Of a stretch of 64,000 nt of DNA, positions 1-11,522 are shown one piece after another. The notes below the pieces were generated by a model. That model was not told the origin of the DNA. It saw only the letters and a program-made list of their open reading frames with translations, and made no database searches. Every line of letters begins with the position of its first letter. Position 1 is the first letter of the stretch. Position numbers and translations under genes: made by a program. The DNA is from Inonotus obliquus (lineage: Eukaryota > Basidiomycota > Agaricomycetes > Hymenochaetales > Hymenochaetaceae): positions 248,001 through 312,000 of the forward strand of contig JAJHTX010000007.1 of assembly GCA_032164295.1 (NCBI GenBank), written 5' to 3'.

Positions 1-336
1 CCGACATCTCTGGTGAGTCAGTTGATTCGTCGTACCTAGTCCTGGTCTGGTACTGAGACATATACATAACATAATATCCAAGTTGCAGTAAAACAAAATA
101 GACTAAGCTCAACATCTGGACCCTAGTAATTTCAGTCAACAGAAACAAAGCGCAACACTCGCAACATATAAGGGACGCTATTCTCAAGCATGAATCTGTG
201 ATCAAGAAAGACAAAAAACGACTCGAGGAACACGGGCACCTCGATAAATAAGGCAATAATAGTCGAGCGGGAAGCACACAACGAGACGCGCGAATAGATA
301 AAGGATAGGATATCCCTATCCAGTTGGCGATTACGT
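1..336. other. 3' flank of left-array gene L1
   Basis: No gene is supported here. After the stop of L1 the sequence still resembles the 3' flanks of the other array genes (a degenerate match to the block that follows the stop codons of R1-R7), so the left array probably continues beyond the window edge. The short minus-strand frame at 132-353 overlaps this flank and has no recognisable product. Confidence 0.5.
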
Positions 337-2033
337 TTATGCGGTTTCCCCATTCCCCCAGATCACCGTCTCACTTTCCCTGAGCATTGATCAGATCTTC
401 TGCATAGGAAGGATGCAAAGCGATGATGTACCTTCGGGGATTGGCCGGCTCTACAAAATCCATCTCGCTCACTGTATTGGACAGCGTTCTCAGGCTGTAG
501 CTCGTCCCCTCATTCTGGCCTCGTTCTCCAGCCTCCTTCAGATTGAACAACATTCGACTCCCGAGAATGCAGAGAAACGAAGGACTTGCAAGGCTGGCTA
601 GCACATTCGACAGGAAGACGTCCGAAAGCTGCAGTCTGTATGTGAGAATGGCAAATACACAGCAGGCAATGACGCTTTGGAAGGAGAACGATATTAGATG
701 ATAAGCTTGCGATAGAGAGATTTACGTACAGGGCATAGTATATAACTTGGTCCTTTACGAGAATATTTACGAGTGTGAAACCTTTAAATCCGGACGACAT
801 TCTCCAATACTCTGCAGCCTTGTAAATTGCGAGCACCAAGAGAAGTGTCCCGTACACCAATGGGACCAACCTAAATAATATGAGCGATCGCTCAAATTAC
901 GCTGCATTGCTCACCAGCCGACCATTCCAAGCTGCCACGGAGTAAAGTTGTCGACACCACAGAATGTCATAGTTGCGAAACCGGCGAGTGCACCTTAAAG
1001 CAAGGTAAGATACTATGTTCAATCCAATAAAAATATGGCATACTGTGTTGTAGTATAATTAAGTAAACCGTCAATCCTAGTTTAGACGCGGCCTCCAACA
1101 CCAGCAAGGTTTTCAAGAATGTGGCCAACGTTCTGTCTGTTCGGTGTGAGAATGGAGCATTGTAATCGAATGCATCCTACCATGTGAGCACAGCGCAAGT
1201 ACGCGAATCATTAGGATATCTATTCGGAATGTGAGTATGAGCAAGAGAAAGCGGCCTTAAGACGTTTACAGTCAATCGAAATGATAGTTATCCAGCCTAG
1301 AAATCAGTCAGCCATGAGCTCCAGAACGCATGGCAAATGCTTACTGGCAATATTGTAGGTCCATACAGAAAAATTACCTGAATTGTGTCATTCTTCTCAT
1401 GTCTAAACTGATGAGGTTTGAAACATACACCTAGCAGTCTGAAATTGATGAGTGATCAAACAGCTTTCTACGGTCAAACTCACAAGGAAAGTGTTGCGGA
1501 AAACGAGTCAACTTGTGAGAACATGATCCGATTCAGTCTTACCGCAGTGATCAGGAAAACAACCGACTTACAATAAAGTGTAGAAATAGCACCGATTATT
1601 CCACCGTAGCGGTTCTGTTACACACTTCAATAACGTTTCGTGTCCTAAAAGGCTAATACTTACCACAAAGTACACAAACTCGACAGGTTTCTTCGGAATT
1701 TTCTAATTCGACCCAACAGTCAGTGAGCCCTTGGACAACGACAGACAATTGTTAGACGTACCCAAAAGTATCTTGCCTAGATCGTCAGACGATCAGTACT
1801 TCTACAATCCTGACAAAGACAAGAAGACTTTGATACCTCTTTATCCAACGTAACGACTTTTGCGGCTGTTAGTATTTGGTCTGCGATCGTTGAGTACGAT
1901 ACTCACGGGTATCATAGACCAGGACACTGAGAATTGCCACTTGGAAGTACTGAGATATAGTATAGTCCCTCACAAAGATCGGAAGTAGACTAGGATCAAT
2001 AGGCTCAATATTAGATCTGGTAGCAAGAGCCAT
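337..2033 (-). CDS. DUF6533-type integral membrane protein (left array L1)
   Basis: Multi-exon membrane protein of the basidiomycete DUF6533 family; biochemical function unknown. The start is the ATG at 2033, opening MALATRSN and followed by the conserved first-exon segment YFQVAILSVLVYDT. About 13 short exons with GT-AG introns can be placed by comparison with the other array copies. Recognisable blocks in order are TLDKE, RYFW, the NRY exon, ILMIRVLAL, KTLLVLEAASKLG, TMTFCG, VLAIYKAAEYWRMSSGFKG, and the C-terminal RMLFNLKEAGERGQNEG followed by a short acidic tail ending at TAA (337-339). Several hydrophobic blocks fit six or seven membrane helices. The splice phase around the middle short exons (1,300-1,500) does not resolve cleanly: the KPH exon has one base fewer before the KPH codons than most copies. 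The copy may be slightly damaged or use copy-specific splicing. Confidence 0.72.
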
Positions 2034-2633
2034 GAGTGAGGCAGATGTATGCAGCGAAATTGAGCTTCGGTTGTAGGGGTGCGATTTCAAACTCTATTAT
2101 ACACGGTATTTGTATGCTTTGCCTTCGATTGCGACGCCCGGATATGATGGTTTCATCTGGCCGCTGGATTGGATTAGAACAGGTTCGCAGTACACGCATT
2201 ATCTAGTTAGCGGTACGACTAATTCGACGCAGTAGCAGCGGATTCGAGTGCCGCCCAGAGAAAAGGAGTGCGAGCAAGGAGTGTCGATAGTGTCGATTCA
2301 AGACGGGAGTATGTTTTGATATTCAAGCTATAAGGCATTCATGGCAAGCAATCACTTCTCACCAGAAATCTCCGCAGTAAAATCCATATGATTTGTGGAC
2401 ATCTTTCTGCAGTTATCGCAGGCGGGGGAGGAAGATGACACAATGAGATGATAAGAATAGTACAGCTTCTCGGCATATATCATTCGAGTAGAAGACACTG
2501 ATCATCAAGATAGGAGCAGAGCGGAGGAAAGGCATGGTCAGCGCTGGTAAGTCGCAGGTAACCTCCGCCTCCGGTACCATTCAAGTGCCGTGATGTGTGA
2601 CCCTATCACGTGCATAGCAGCATCACTGAAGAG
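2034..2633 (-). promoter_or_regulatory. Upstream region of L1 with conserved CACGTG motif
   Basis: Intergenic. On the minus strand, CACGTGATAGGGTCAC lies at 2597-2612, about 565-580 bases before the L1 ATG. The same core is found at nearly the same distance before R1 and R2 and at similar distances before most other array genes. No other gene is visible. The MITE begins just beyond the motif, with target duplication GAG at 2631-2633. Confidence 0.5.
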
Positions 2634-3010
2634 CACGGCGGGCAAATCAGGATGGAGGTAAGGTCGGAATTTTTTATGTTTTTTTCGCCGTCATTTTAAA
2701 TGCCGGTAAGCATATCAGCACGTGATTGATATTTATAGTGTCGGTAGGTTTGATATGCTTACGGATATTTAAAATGACAGCGCGAAAGCCATTTTAAATT
2801 TCTTTCCGGCAGATATGCTAGTACAGAATATCTAACCGACTGATATTTAAAATATCAATCTGATTGATACCCTTATCGATATTTAAAATATCGACACGTG
2901 GTTTATATTTATAATATCTTATGGGTCGATATGCTTACCGGCATTTAAAATGACAGCAAAAAAAACATTTAAAATTCCAACCTTACCTCCATCCTGATTT
3001 GCCCGCCGTG
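2634..3010. mobile_element. CACTA-like MITE with long terminal inverted repeats
   Basis: A 377-bp element whose two ends are inverted copies of each other for about 80 bases, starting CACGGCGGGCAAATC on the left and ending with its complement on the right. It is flanked by a 3-bp direct repeat GAG (2631-2633 and 3011-3013), as expected for the CACTA (CMC/EnSpm) superfamily. The interior is AT-rich with repeated GATATGCTTAC and ATTTAAAAT-type motifs in both orientations. There is no coding capacity, so it is non-autonomous. It sits between the L1 upstream motif and the opposite-strand relic at 3,230. Confidence 0.75.
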
Positions 3011-3229
3011 GAGAATGATGAACGCGTGAGCTGTCACGCGAATAACGCGTTTTCTCCCTCCCCCACGACTCCCTTCAAGCCCGGAGCGGACTTAGGGGAT
3101 GACTCTTTCGGGCGCCGTGGCCTTCGAAGACTCACTCTGCCTCCCGTTCGCAGACAATGTGGGCCACAATGTAGTCCCCTTGTCCTGTGCGGCGATTCAT
3201 CCAACCACCCTAAATAGAAGGATTGCCTG

Positions 3230-3740
3230 CCTTTAACACTCTATCACGCTTTCCAACAACAATCCTATCCGTTCGTTCCATCGCTATGCTTAGACCACGG
3301 TGTTCCTCTGTATCCACGATCCGCCCGCGGTGTTGCGACAACGTCTACTAAACTCGGCTCCTCGCCAATGAAGTACGGACCCTCGCGCGCTAGCTGTCTC
3401 AGCCCATCACACAAATCCTGACGTGCACTGTCTTGGTTATCGCATTCTTGAGATTGGAGAAGGTGAAAAAAGCTGGAACGATTCGTTTACTTACGTGATC
3501 GACCTGGCGGCTCACACGCTGGGTTGTGTCCCCCGTAGGCAGGAGACGTGGTGGGCTAGTCGGATAGATATCCTCGGGGAACTCGCACGGGGTCAAGGAA
3601 CCCCAGAGTGCTTTTCCTTTGTATTCGACCGCTGGGACGAGACCCGTTGCATTGGTTTTTAACAGGGTTTTTCCAGGATGACTGCGATAGCCGAGTGACG
3701 GAGTGACTTTCTCATAGTGTTCCTTTCTTCGTGGGACCAT
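3230..3740 (+). pseudogene. Opposite-strand companion ORF relic (unit L1/L2)
   Basis: Plus-strand remnant lying divergently from L1. It aligns by eye with the best-preserved copy at 43831-44223: a stretch resembling the ALLHRSSPFIP block near 3,240-3,290, then a GEGGxxMEQF-like block near 3,460-3,500 and an EGWLDEI-like block near 3,545-3,590. Several frame changes and stops break it. I do not recognise the protein family. The interval 3,740-4,180 holds nothing further that I can support. Confidence 0.4.
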
Positions 3741-4180
3741 TACAACGACTAAAGAGAGTACCACAGCGGTGTCAGGTGCACTTTGTGACGGTTGGAGTTT
3801 TAGCGAGTTTCAGTGCTCACGGTACGCGATAGCTGGACGGCGCACATCTGCCGCCGCCGCCGTTAACAGTCATGCCGAGTAGTTTCCGCCAATACAACCC
3901 ATACGAGTCGATATTACAATGACGCACACGAACTACAGTAAGCTGCATTCAAACAAAGCAGACCAAATTCAATGGCGCAAGTATCCGACGCTAGTAATCC
4001 TGGTCAACAGGAATGAAGCGCAACACATGCAACATACAGTGGACAGTATTATCCTCGAACACTGCGATCAAGAAAAACAAAAAGCGAAGATGAGGAACAG
4101 GGACACCTCAAGAAATAGGGCATTGGTGGTCAAGTAGGAAGCGTTCCACAAAGCTTGGATATACAACGGCTGGGACGAGT

Positions 4181-5881
4181 TTATGCGGTTCTCGCACTTC
4201 CCCCACTCTCCATCTCGCTTTCCCTAAAACTTGATCAGATACTCTGCAAAATAGAGACACAAAACGAGAAGTTACCTTTGAGGATTAACCGACTCGTCAA
4301 AATCGATATTGCTCACCGTCTGGGATGGGATTCTGTAGCTCGTTCCCTCATTCTGGCCCCGCTCTCCTGCCTTCTTCAGATTGAATAACATTCGACTCCC
4401 GAGAATGCAGAGAAACGCGGGATTTCCGAGATTAGTCACCACATCTGACAGGAAGGAGTTCGAAACCCACACTCTGAATTGCAGAATGGCAAGCACACAG
4501 CAGACAGTGATACTTTGAAAAGAGGACCATATTAGATGATGAGTTTGCGATATAGAGATTTACGTACAGGGCATAGTATATAACTTGGTCCTGAATGAGA
4601 ACCTTGACAAGCGTGAACCCTTTAAATCCTGAGGACATCTTCCAGTACTCTGCAGCTTTGTAAAGTGCGAGCACCATGAGAAGTGTTCCGTATGCCAGTG
4701 GGATCAGCCTAAATCGAGATTAGTGCTTGCTCAGACTGTCCTGAGTTCCTCACCAAGAGACCACCCCAAGCCGCCATGGAGGAACGTTGTCGTAACTACA
4801 GAATGTCATATCTGCAAACCCGCTAACTGCAACTGACAAAGGGTAAGATACTCTATACAGTTTGAGCGTGTTACATACCGTGCTCCTGTATATTTAAGTA
4901 AGCGATAAATCCTATTTTAGAAGCGGCTTCCAACAGCAGAAACGTTTTCAAGAATAGGGACATTTTTCTATCTGTTCGGTGTGAGAATGGCGCACTGTAA
5001 TCAAATGCATCCTACCATGTGAGCACAGCGCAAGTACGCGGATCATTAGGATGTCTATCCGGACCGTAAGCATGAGCAAGAGAAAGAGGCCTTAAGACGT
5101 TTACAATCGATTGAAATGATAGTTATCCAGTCTAGACAGCAGTCAGTCATAGGTTATTCGGAGCGAGTGGCAAGTGCTTACTGGAAATATTGAAGGTCCA
5201 TACAGCAAAATTACCTAAGTCGCGTTATTCTTCCCATAACTAAACTGATGAGGTTTGAAACATACACCTAGTAGCCTGGAATTGATGAGTGGTCAAACAG
5301 CTTTCCACGCGATCAAACTCACAAGGGGAGTGTTGCGGAAAATGAGTCAACTTATGAGAACATGTCCCGAATCAGCCTTACCGCAGTGACTAGTGAATCA
5401 TTCGACTTACAATAAAGCGTAGAAGTAGCACCGATGATTCCAACGTAGCGGTTCTGGTACGTTCTTTATCACCATTTCTTGTCCACGAAGGCTAATGCTT
5501 ACCACAAAATATACAAGATCGACGGGTTTCCTCGGAGGTTTCTATATCATCATAGCAGTCAGTGCACCCATTGACAACGACAGATAATCGGTAGAAGTAC
5601 CCAAAAGTATCTTGTCTAGATCGGCTGACGATCAGTACTTATACGATCCTGGACAAAGACTAGAGGATTCTGATACCTCCTTATCCATCGTAATGACTTT
5701 CGCTGCTGTCAGCATTTTTGGGCTGCAAATTTTGAGTACGATACTCACGGGTATCATAGACCAGGACACTGAGGATTGCCACTTGGAAGTACTGAGATAT
5801 AGTATAGTCCCTCACAAAGATCGGGAGTTGACTGGGTTCAATAGGCTCAACGTCCGAGTCGGATCTGATAGTAAGAGTCAT
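4181..5881 (-). CDS. DUF6533-type integral membrane protein (left array L2), possibly damaged
   Basis: Second left-array copy. The ATG at 5881 opens MTLTIRSD, followed by the YFQVAILSVLVYDT block. The C-terminal exons encode LYKAAEYWKMSSGFKG, RMLFNLKKAGERGQNEG and a short acidic tail ending in TAA at 4181-4183. Exon order and intron positions match L1 and the right-array copies. In the short exon around 5,210-5,260 the glutamine codon that ends this exon in other copies (CAG before GTAATTTT) reads TAG. The exon also has 11 rather than 12 bases before the KPH codons, so neither likely splice phase gives an open frame there. The gene is otherwise complete, but this copy may be a recent pseudogene or need unusual splicing. 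Confidence 0.6.
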
Positions 5882-6640
5882 CCGTGAAGCGAAATTATGC
5901 TTCGTTTCAAGGGATGAGATATTAGATTATAAAGTACACAACTTTGTATGCCACCATTTCATATTTCCCATACTCCGCAGTTTACTTCGCTTTGCATTCG
6001 ATGGCGACGCCCGGGTATGATGGTTTCATCTGGCCGCTGAATCGGATTAGAGCGGTCACGAAGTCCGTACATTCTCTAGATAGCGGTACGACTGATTCGA
6101 TGCATCGGATCCGAGTGCCAGTACTAGTGGTACGATCAGGAGAGAACAGAGGACAAGCAAGGACTCAGGACCGTGACTGTGGATGAAATGGCATGAGTGG
6201 TAACGCCGAACGATATCACTTTCATTTTCTCCATCTGCTCAACGAGCGGCATATATTCTTCAAGCAGAGATTGCTATCACCAAGATACGAACAGAACTGA
6301 AACTATGGAATGGTAGGCCCGGGTACGTCAACTTTTTCAAGAGCCATGATGCTGTGACCTATCACGTGTATAATATCATCACCGTGACGCGGTGATCCAT
6401 CTATCACGCCTTGTTATGGTATGGACATGGACGGTATGGACATGGATGACAATGGGCAGCTCGCACATAACATACGTTTTTTCCCTCCACGACACCCTTG
6501 AAGCCCGAAGCGTTCTTCGGGACGATACTTCCGGGCGGCGTAGCCTTCACAGCCTCACTCTGTTCCCCGTTTCGCAGATAATGTGGACCTCATCGTGCGG
6601 CCGGCAACCATCCAATCATCCTTAGAAGGAGCGCCCGTCT
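5882..6640 (-). promoter_or_regulatory. Upstream region of L2 with conserved CACGTG motif
   Basis: Minus-strand CACGTGATAGGTCAC lies at 6354-6368, about 475-490 bases before the L2 ATG. It is the same element as at 2597-2612 and before the right-array genes. I see no gene in this stretch; the short plus-strand frames at 5,944-6,625 show no family signature. Confidence 0.45.
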
Positions 6641-7090
6641 CCAACACGCTACTGCGCTTTTTCAACAATCCAGCTCATTCGTTCCATCGATATACTAGAC
6701 CCACGGTGCTAATAACGTACCCACTAGCACAACCCGCCCGCGGTGACCAAACTCAGTTCCGCGCCAATGAAGTATGGTTCCTTGCATTCCTCCGCAGGCT
6801 GTCTAGAGCATCGCACAAAACCTGACGTGCCTTGTACTGCTTATCACATTCTTGTCATTGGAGAAGGCGGAACAAATCCGGAACAATTTGTTAACTAACG
6901 TGATCCACGCAGAGACGCAGTTTTGTGCCCCCCGCAGAGAGGAGATGCAGAAGACTAGTTGGGCAGAAATCCTTAAGGAGCTCACACAAGATCAAGGATT
7001 TGCAGAGTGTTTGTCCTTTGCACTTGACTGCCGGGACGGGACCCGACAGATTTAACTCTAACAAGGTGTTAGCCAGCCAGGATGACTGCA
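6640..7090 (+). pseudogene. Opposite-strand companion ORF relic (unit L2/L3)
   Basis: Plus-strand remnant divergent to L2. It is homologous to 43831-44223: a FQQSS-like block near 6,660-6,690, GEGG/EQFVN-like codons near 6,860-6,895, and an ILKEL/DQG-like block near 6,970-7,005 that reads QKTSWAEILKELTQDQG in one frame. The frame changes several times, so no full protein is encoded. Function unknown. The interval 7,090-7,603 holds only intergenic repeat shared between array units. Confidence 0.4.
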
Positions 7091-7603
7091 AAAGGTGAGT
7101 GACAGAGCGACTTTCTTACAGCGTTCCTTTCTTTGTGGGGTCAATATAGCGACTAAAGAGAGTACGAAAATGGCTGCGGGTACACTGGCTGCGGGTGCAC
7201 CTTGTGACGGCTGGATTTTAGCGAGTTTCAGAGCTCACGATCCGGGACGATAGCTGGTCAGCGCACATCTGCCGCCTCCCGCCGTTGAGAGTCATGCCGT
7301 ACGATGATCTCTTGCAATACTTGTACACCCTGGTAGACTGCATTCAAGCAAAATACTCTAAATTCAATGGCATAAATAACTAGCAATCCCAGCGACCAGG
7401 AACACAATGCAACACACGCAACATATAGTGGACAGTATTAATCTCGAACATGAGACTGCAGTCAAGAAAAGCAAAGCAAAAAAAAAGAAGACGGGAGGCA
7501 CGGATCCCTCGATAAGTCGGGCATTGGTAGCCAAGCAGAAGCATTCGACGAGACGCGTGGATAAACAACGGTTGGAATACCCTTATCCAGTTGGCGAACA
7601 CGC

Positions 7604-9308
7604 TTATGTGGATTCCCCGCTTCCACCACTCTCCGTATCGCTTTCCCTGAGCAATGATCAGGTATTCCGTATATAAGAGACAAAAATGCGAGAATGTACC
7701 TTTGGGGATTGGCCGCCTCGGCGAAATCCATCTCGCTTATCGTACTGGACGGCGTTCGGTAGCTTGTACCCTCGTTCTGACCTCGCTCTGCGGCTTCTTT
7801 CAGATTGAATAACATTCGACTCCCGAGAACGCAGAGAAAAGAGGGGTTTCCGAGGTTATTCAGCACACTTTCCAGGACAATGTTCGAGATCTCCAGTTTA
7901 TAGTTCAGAACTGCAAACACAGAGCAGGCGATGGCGCTTTGGGGGACCATATTTATTAGATGGTGAATGTAGCAATGAAAAGGCGCACGTACACGGCAAA
8001 GTACATCACCTGGTCTTGTATCACGACTTTCACAAGTGCAAACCCTTTAAATCCGAAGGACATCCTCCAGTACTCAGCAGCTTTATATAGTGCAAGTACC
8101 ATGAGAAGCGTGCCGTACACCAATGGGATCAGCCTATATCGAGATGAGTGCTTGCTCAAAATTGCCCTGGATCACTCACCAGTCGATCATCGCAAGTTGC
8201 CACTGAGGCAAGTTGTCGACACCACAAAATGTCATACTTGCGAACCCGCCAAGTGCATCTGAAAGTCAGGTAAGATACACTATTCAAATATAAAAAAGGA
8301 ATATACAGTACAGTGTTGCCGTATATTCAAGTAGACGACAAATCCTAATTTAGAAGCGGCCTCCAACACCAGAAGTGTCTTCAAAAACAGGCTCAAAGTT
8401 CTATCTGGTCGGTGTGAGCATGGTGCACCGCAAGTAAATGGATCCTACCTTGCGAATGCAGCGCGAGTACGCGAATCATTAGGATATCTATTCATATTGT
8501 GAGTATGTAGATAAGAGAAAGGAACCTTAAAGCTTTTACAGTCGATTGAGATGATGGATATCCAGTCTAGTCAATAGTTAGCCGCGAGTTTTGGGGCGTG
8601 TGGGGATTGCTTACTGGCGACATTGAAAGTCCATTGTGAAAAATTACCTGATGCATGTCATTCTTGTCGTATTCTACCTGATAAGGTTTGACGACATACA
8701 CCTGGTCTGAAATTGATCAGTAGTCAAACAACTTTCCACGTTCAAACTCACAAGGGGAGCGTTGCGTGAAACGAGTACACTTGCGTGTTCCGATCTAGTC
8801 TTACTGTAGTGCCACACAAGTAAATCAACCGACTTACGATAAAGTCTGGAAATAGCACCAATGATTCCGACGTATCGGTTCTGGTATATTCTTTATCACC
8901 GCCGCATTCTGAAAAGGTTAATACGGTACTTACCACGAAGTATACAAAATCGACGGGACCCCTCGGAATTCTCTGAATCGGTACAATAGTCACTATGCGT
9001 TTCTCGGACAACGAGAGAAGATTGGTAGACATACCCAAAAGTATTTCACCTAGATAGTCGGACTGTAGTTATACACGATCCAAGAAGGGTCAAATGATAC
9101 GATATTCATACCTCTTTATCCAATGTAATGACTTTCGCAGCTGTCAGTATTGTGCTTGCAATATTTGGGTATCATGCTCACAGGTATCAAATACCAGAAC
9201 ACTGAGAACTGCTACTTCAAAGTACTGCGCTATAGTCAGTTCCCTCACAATGATCGGTACCAGACTGGGTTCAATAGGCTCAACATCAGACCTAGTAGCA
9301 AGAACCAT
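7604..9308 (-). CDS. DUF6533-type integral membrane protein (left array L3)
   Basis: Third left-array copy and the one nearest the core. The ATG at 9308 opens MVLATRSD, then YFEVAVLSVLVFDT. The later exons encode VLALYKAAEYWRMSFGFKG, IACSVFAVLNYKLEIS, RMLFNLKEAAERGQNEG and a short tail ending in TAA at 7604-7606. It carries every exon block of the family, with GT or GTAAG-type donors throughout, and the short exon has the usual 12 bases before the KPY codons (KPH in other copies). It is the most divergent left copy and the only array gene for which I do not find the CACGTGAT(A/G)GGTCAC motif upstream. Role unknown; predicted multi-pass membrane protein. Confidence 0.72.
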
Positions 9309-10151
9309 TCGTGAAGCGGAGTATGCAGTGATGGGGATGAAAAGATCTGAGGTTACTACAAGGAACATAACATTTATATGCCCGGGTCAAAGAGTGTCGC
9401 CCGGAGAGGACAGAGTGACGAACAAGGATGATTGATTCAAGATTGTAGGTTTGGCAACTTCGTAGATGCAAATAATCAACACCTTCCACCAGAAAATTCA
9501 AAAAGGTCCAGATCACCGTAATCATATCCTTGCGCAAATCAAGTTAAGCAGAACAGCCACCTCCTTGTGTTGCGGGCACTCTTTTACCACAATAAGTTGG
9601 GGAAATGAGGTGAGATGATAGCTGATGTGTTGCAGAACAACGACGATATCATCTCGTGTTCGAGCTGGTCATAGGAGCGGCACATTGATTCGAATAGGAG
9701 GCGCTGTTCACCGAGACGCGACCGCTGAGAGGACCGCGATGTAGATATGCACCAGCGTGACGAGGAGCTTCACCGATGATGAGCGCAGCCAGTGGTTGTG
9801 TGAGAGAACGAGAAGATCGGAATTCAGGCTAGCCTTGCCTCGTAAGATGCTGAAAAAAAAGGGAGGCCAACAGTAGCAACTGGAAGAAAAAGAAAGATTC
9901 TGACTTCGTTTAATTGTGACCTTCGCGCAGACGGATGTGGTCTGAGATTTTCTTTCTGCGTCTTGGATATGCGCAAGCCTTGAACAACAGTCACCCGAAA
10001 TGTGTAAACCTGAAGGACGGTTGTTGTGCCTTCGTGAGTCGTGACACCGATGTTGGTTGGCTGTGCAGTGCGCGTACAGAACACGTGCGATTACGTAAGT
10101 AACTAAGTACTCTACGATTTTCTTGACCGTCAGTCCTACTTCTGAAAAACC
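9309..10151. other. Divergent intergenic region L3 / EBP2
   Basis: No gene is visible. The sequence carries the 5' flank of L3 on one side and the promoter of the EBP2 gene on the other. CACGTG at 10,081-10,086 lies about 70 bases before the EBP2 start. Array-unit repeat similarity ends here, so this is the inner boundary of the left array. Confidence 0.5.
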
Positions 10152-11263
10152 ATGTCTTCCTTCGAAGGGTCGTCCAACGCATCTTTACACTCCGAGGAGG
10201 AGGAAGAGCTGGAGGTTACCCTAGAGGATGCAGAGTCTGTTGATGAAGATGCCGTTCCACACCAAAAAATTATCACAAACAACAAAGTGCGCATAGCACC
10301 CATTTGCCTACCCGTTACACCTAAACTTTAACTTACTGGCTCATCCAGATCGCTATTGAGAGGATACACGAATCCATTAAGCTCGATCCTTCATTACCTT
10401 GGACAGAGACTCTCGCCGTGACCTACCCCGAAACTATCGACGTAGATGTTAACGACGACCTAAACCGCGAACTCGCATTGTAAGCCCTTCTCTTCCCTTC
10501 CCTAGTCAAACTTCTTCCTTCCATCTTACGATGAGATAGCTACAAACAAGCCCTCCATGGCGCAAACTCCGCTCGCACGTTGGCATCACAGCATAACCTC
10601 CCATTCACCCGTCCCCCAGACTACTTTGCTGAAATGGTCAAATCCGACGCTCATATGGAACGTATTCGCCAGAAACTCCTTGATGAGAGCGCCTCCATCA
10701 AACGGTCAGATGAAAAACGAAAAGAACGGGAAGGAAAGAAGTATGGGAAGCAGGTTCAATTGGAGAAGATGAAAGAAAGGGAGAGGAGCAAGAAAGACAT
10801 GGAGCAAAGGCTAAAAGCATTAAAACGAAGTACGTTTTACAAACTCTTTCATTGATTAAGGCTTTGATTGACGTTTATATTCTCTCCCTCTTGCACAGAA
10901 CACAAGGATGCCATTCCCTCCGCTGAAGGAGACGACGATGCCTTCGACGTCGCAGTCGAAAACGCCATCTCCGACAGACCCTCCAAACGCTCCAAAACCA
11001 AAACAACAACAACATCTTCATCTTCATCACCCAACCAAAATCGAAATCGAAAACCAACCCTTCCCCGTAAAGCACGCGACTCGAAATTCGGGTTCGGCGG
11101 TAAAGGAAGACGAGAAAAGCAAAACACACGGGAGAGTACTGAGAAGTTTGATTTTGCTGTTGGGAAGGGGAAGGGGAAGAATAAGGGAGGGAAAGGGAAC
11201 GGTGGGAAGAAGGGGAAGTTGAATAGACCGGGCAAGAGTCGAAGAGCTGCCATGCGGAATTGA
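10152..11263 (+). CDS. EBP2: rRNA-processing protein EBP2
   Basis: Nucleolar protein needed for 27S pre-rRNA processing and 60S subunit assembly. Four exons (10152-10286, 10349-10479, 10540-10829, 10899-11263) join in frame to a 306-residue protein, close to the size of animal homologues. An acidic N-terminus (SEEEEELEVTLEDAE) is followed by the conserved family core: SLPWTETLAVTYPE, then FYKQALHGAN, then LPFTRPPDYFAEMVKSDAHM, then a long charged helix rich in Lys, Arg and Glu. The C-terminus is a basic tail with FGFGGKGRR and ends NRPGKSRRAAMRN, the typical EBP2 ending. I chose the ATG at 10152 because it gives the acidic start and the first intron splices in frame. It is single copy and unrelated to the neighbouring arrays. 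Confidence 0.93.
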
Positions 11264-11522
11264 TAGTTTACTACTTGCTTGCATCCTCTGCGGCGGATGC
11301 CATCTGATTCCACGTTCGAGCTGAAATTCTTTCAGCGTATTGTGTTGAATATAATCTCTGAGATCGGCGGCGTCCTTGTTTGTTACTCTACGTAAAACAA
11401 GGATTTGAACAGATCTTTTGAAGGCAATCTCTTACAATCAATCGTCAATGGGCACTCAGCACTCAGCCGACGCGTATAGAACATCACAGTCCAAGGGAAG
11501 AAAGCTCATTTTAATCGTACAT

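Noticed and set aside
10849..11313. Minus-strand ORFs over the EBP2 last exon
   Set aside because: They are shadows of the Lys/Gly-rich EBP2 tail; their Phe/Pro-rich translation is the antisense of Lys and Gly codons.
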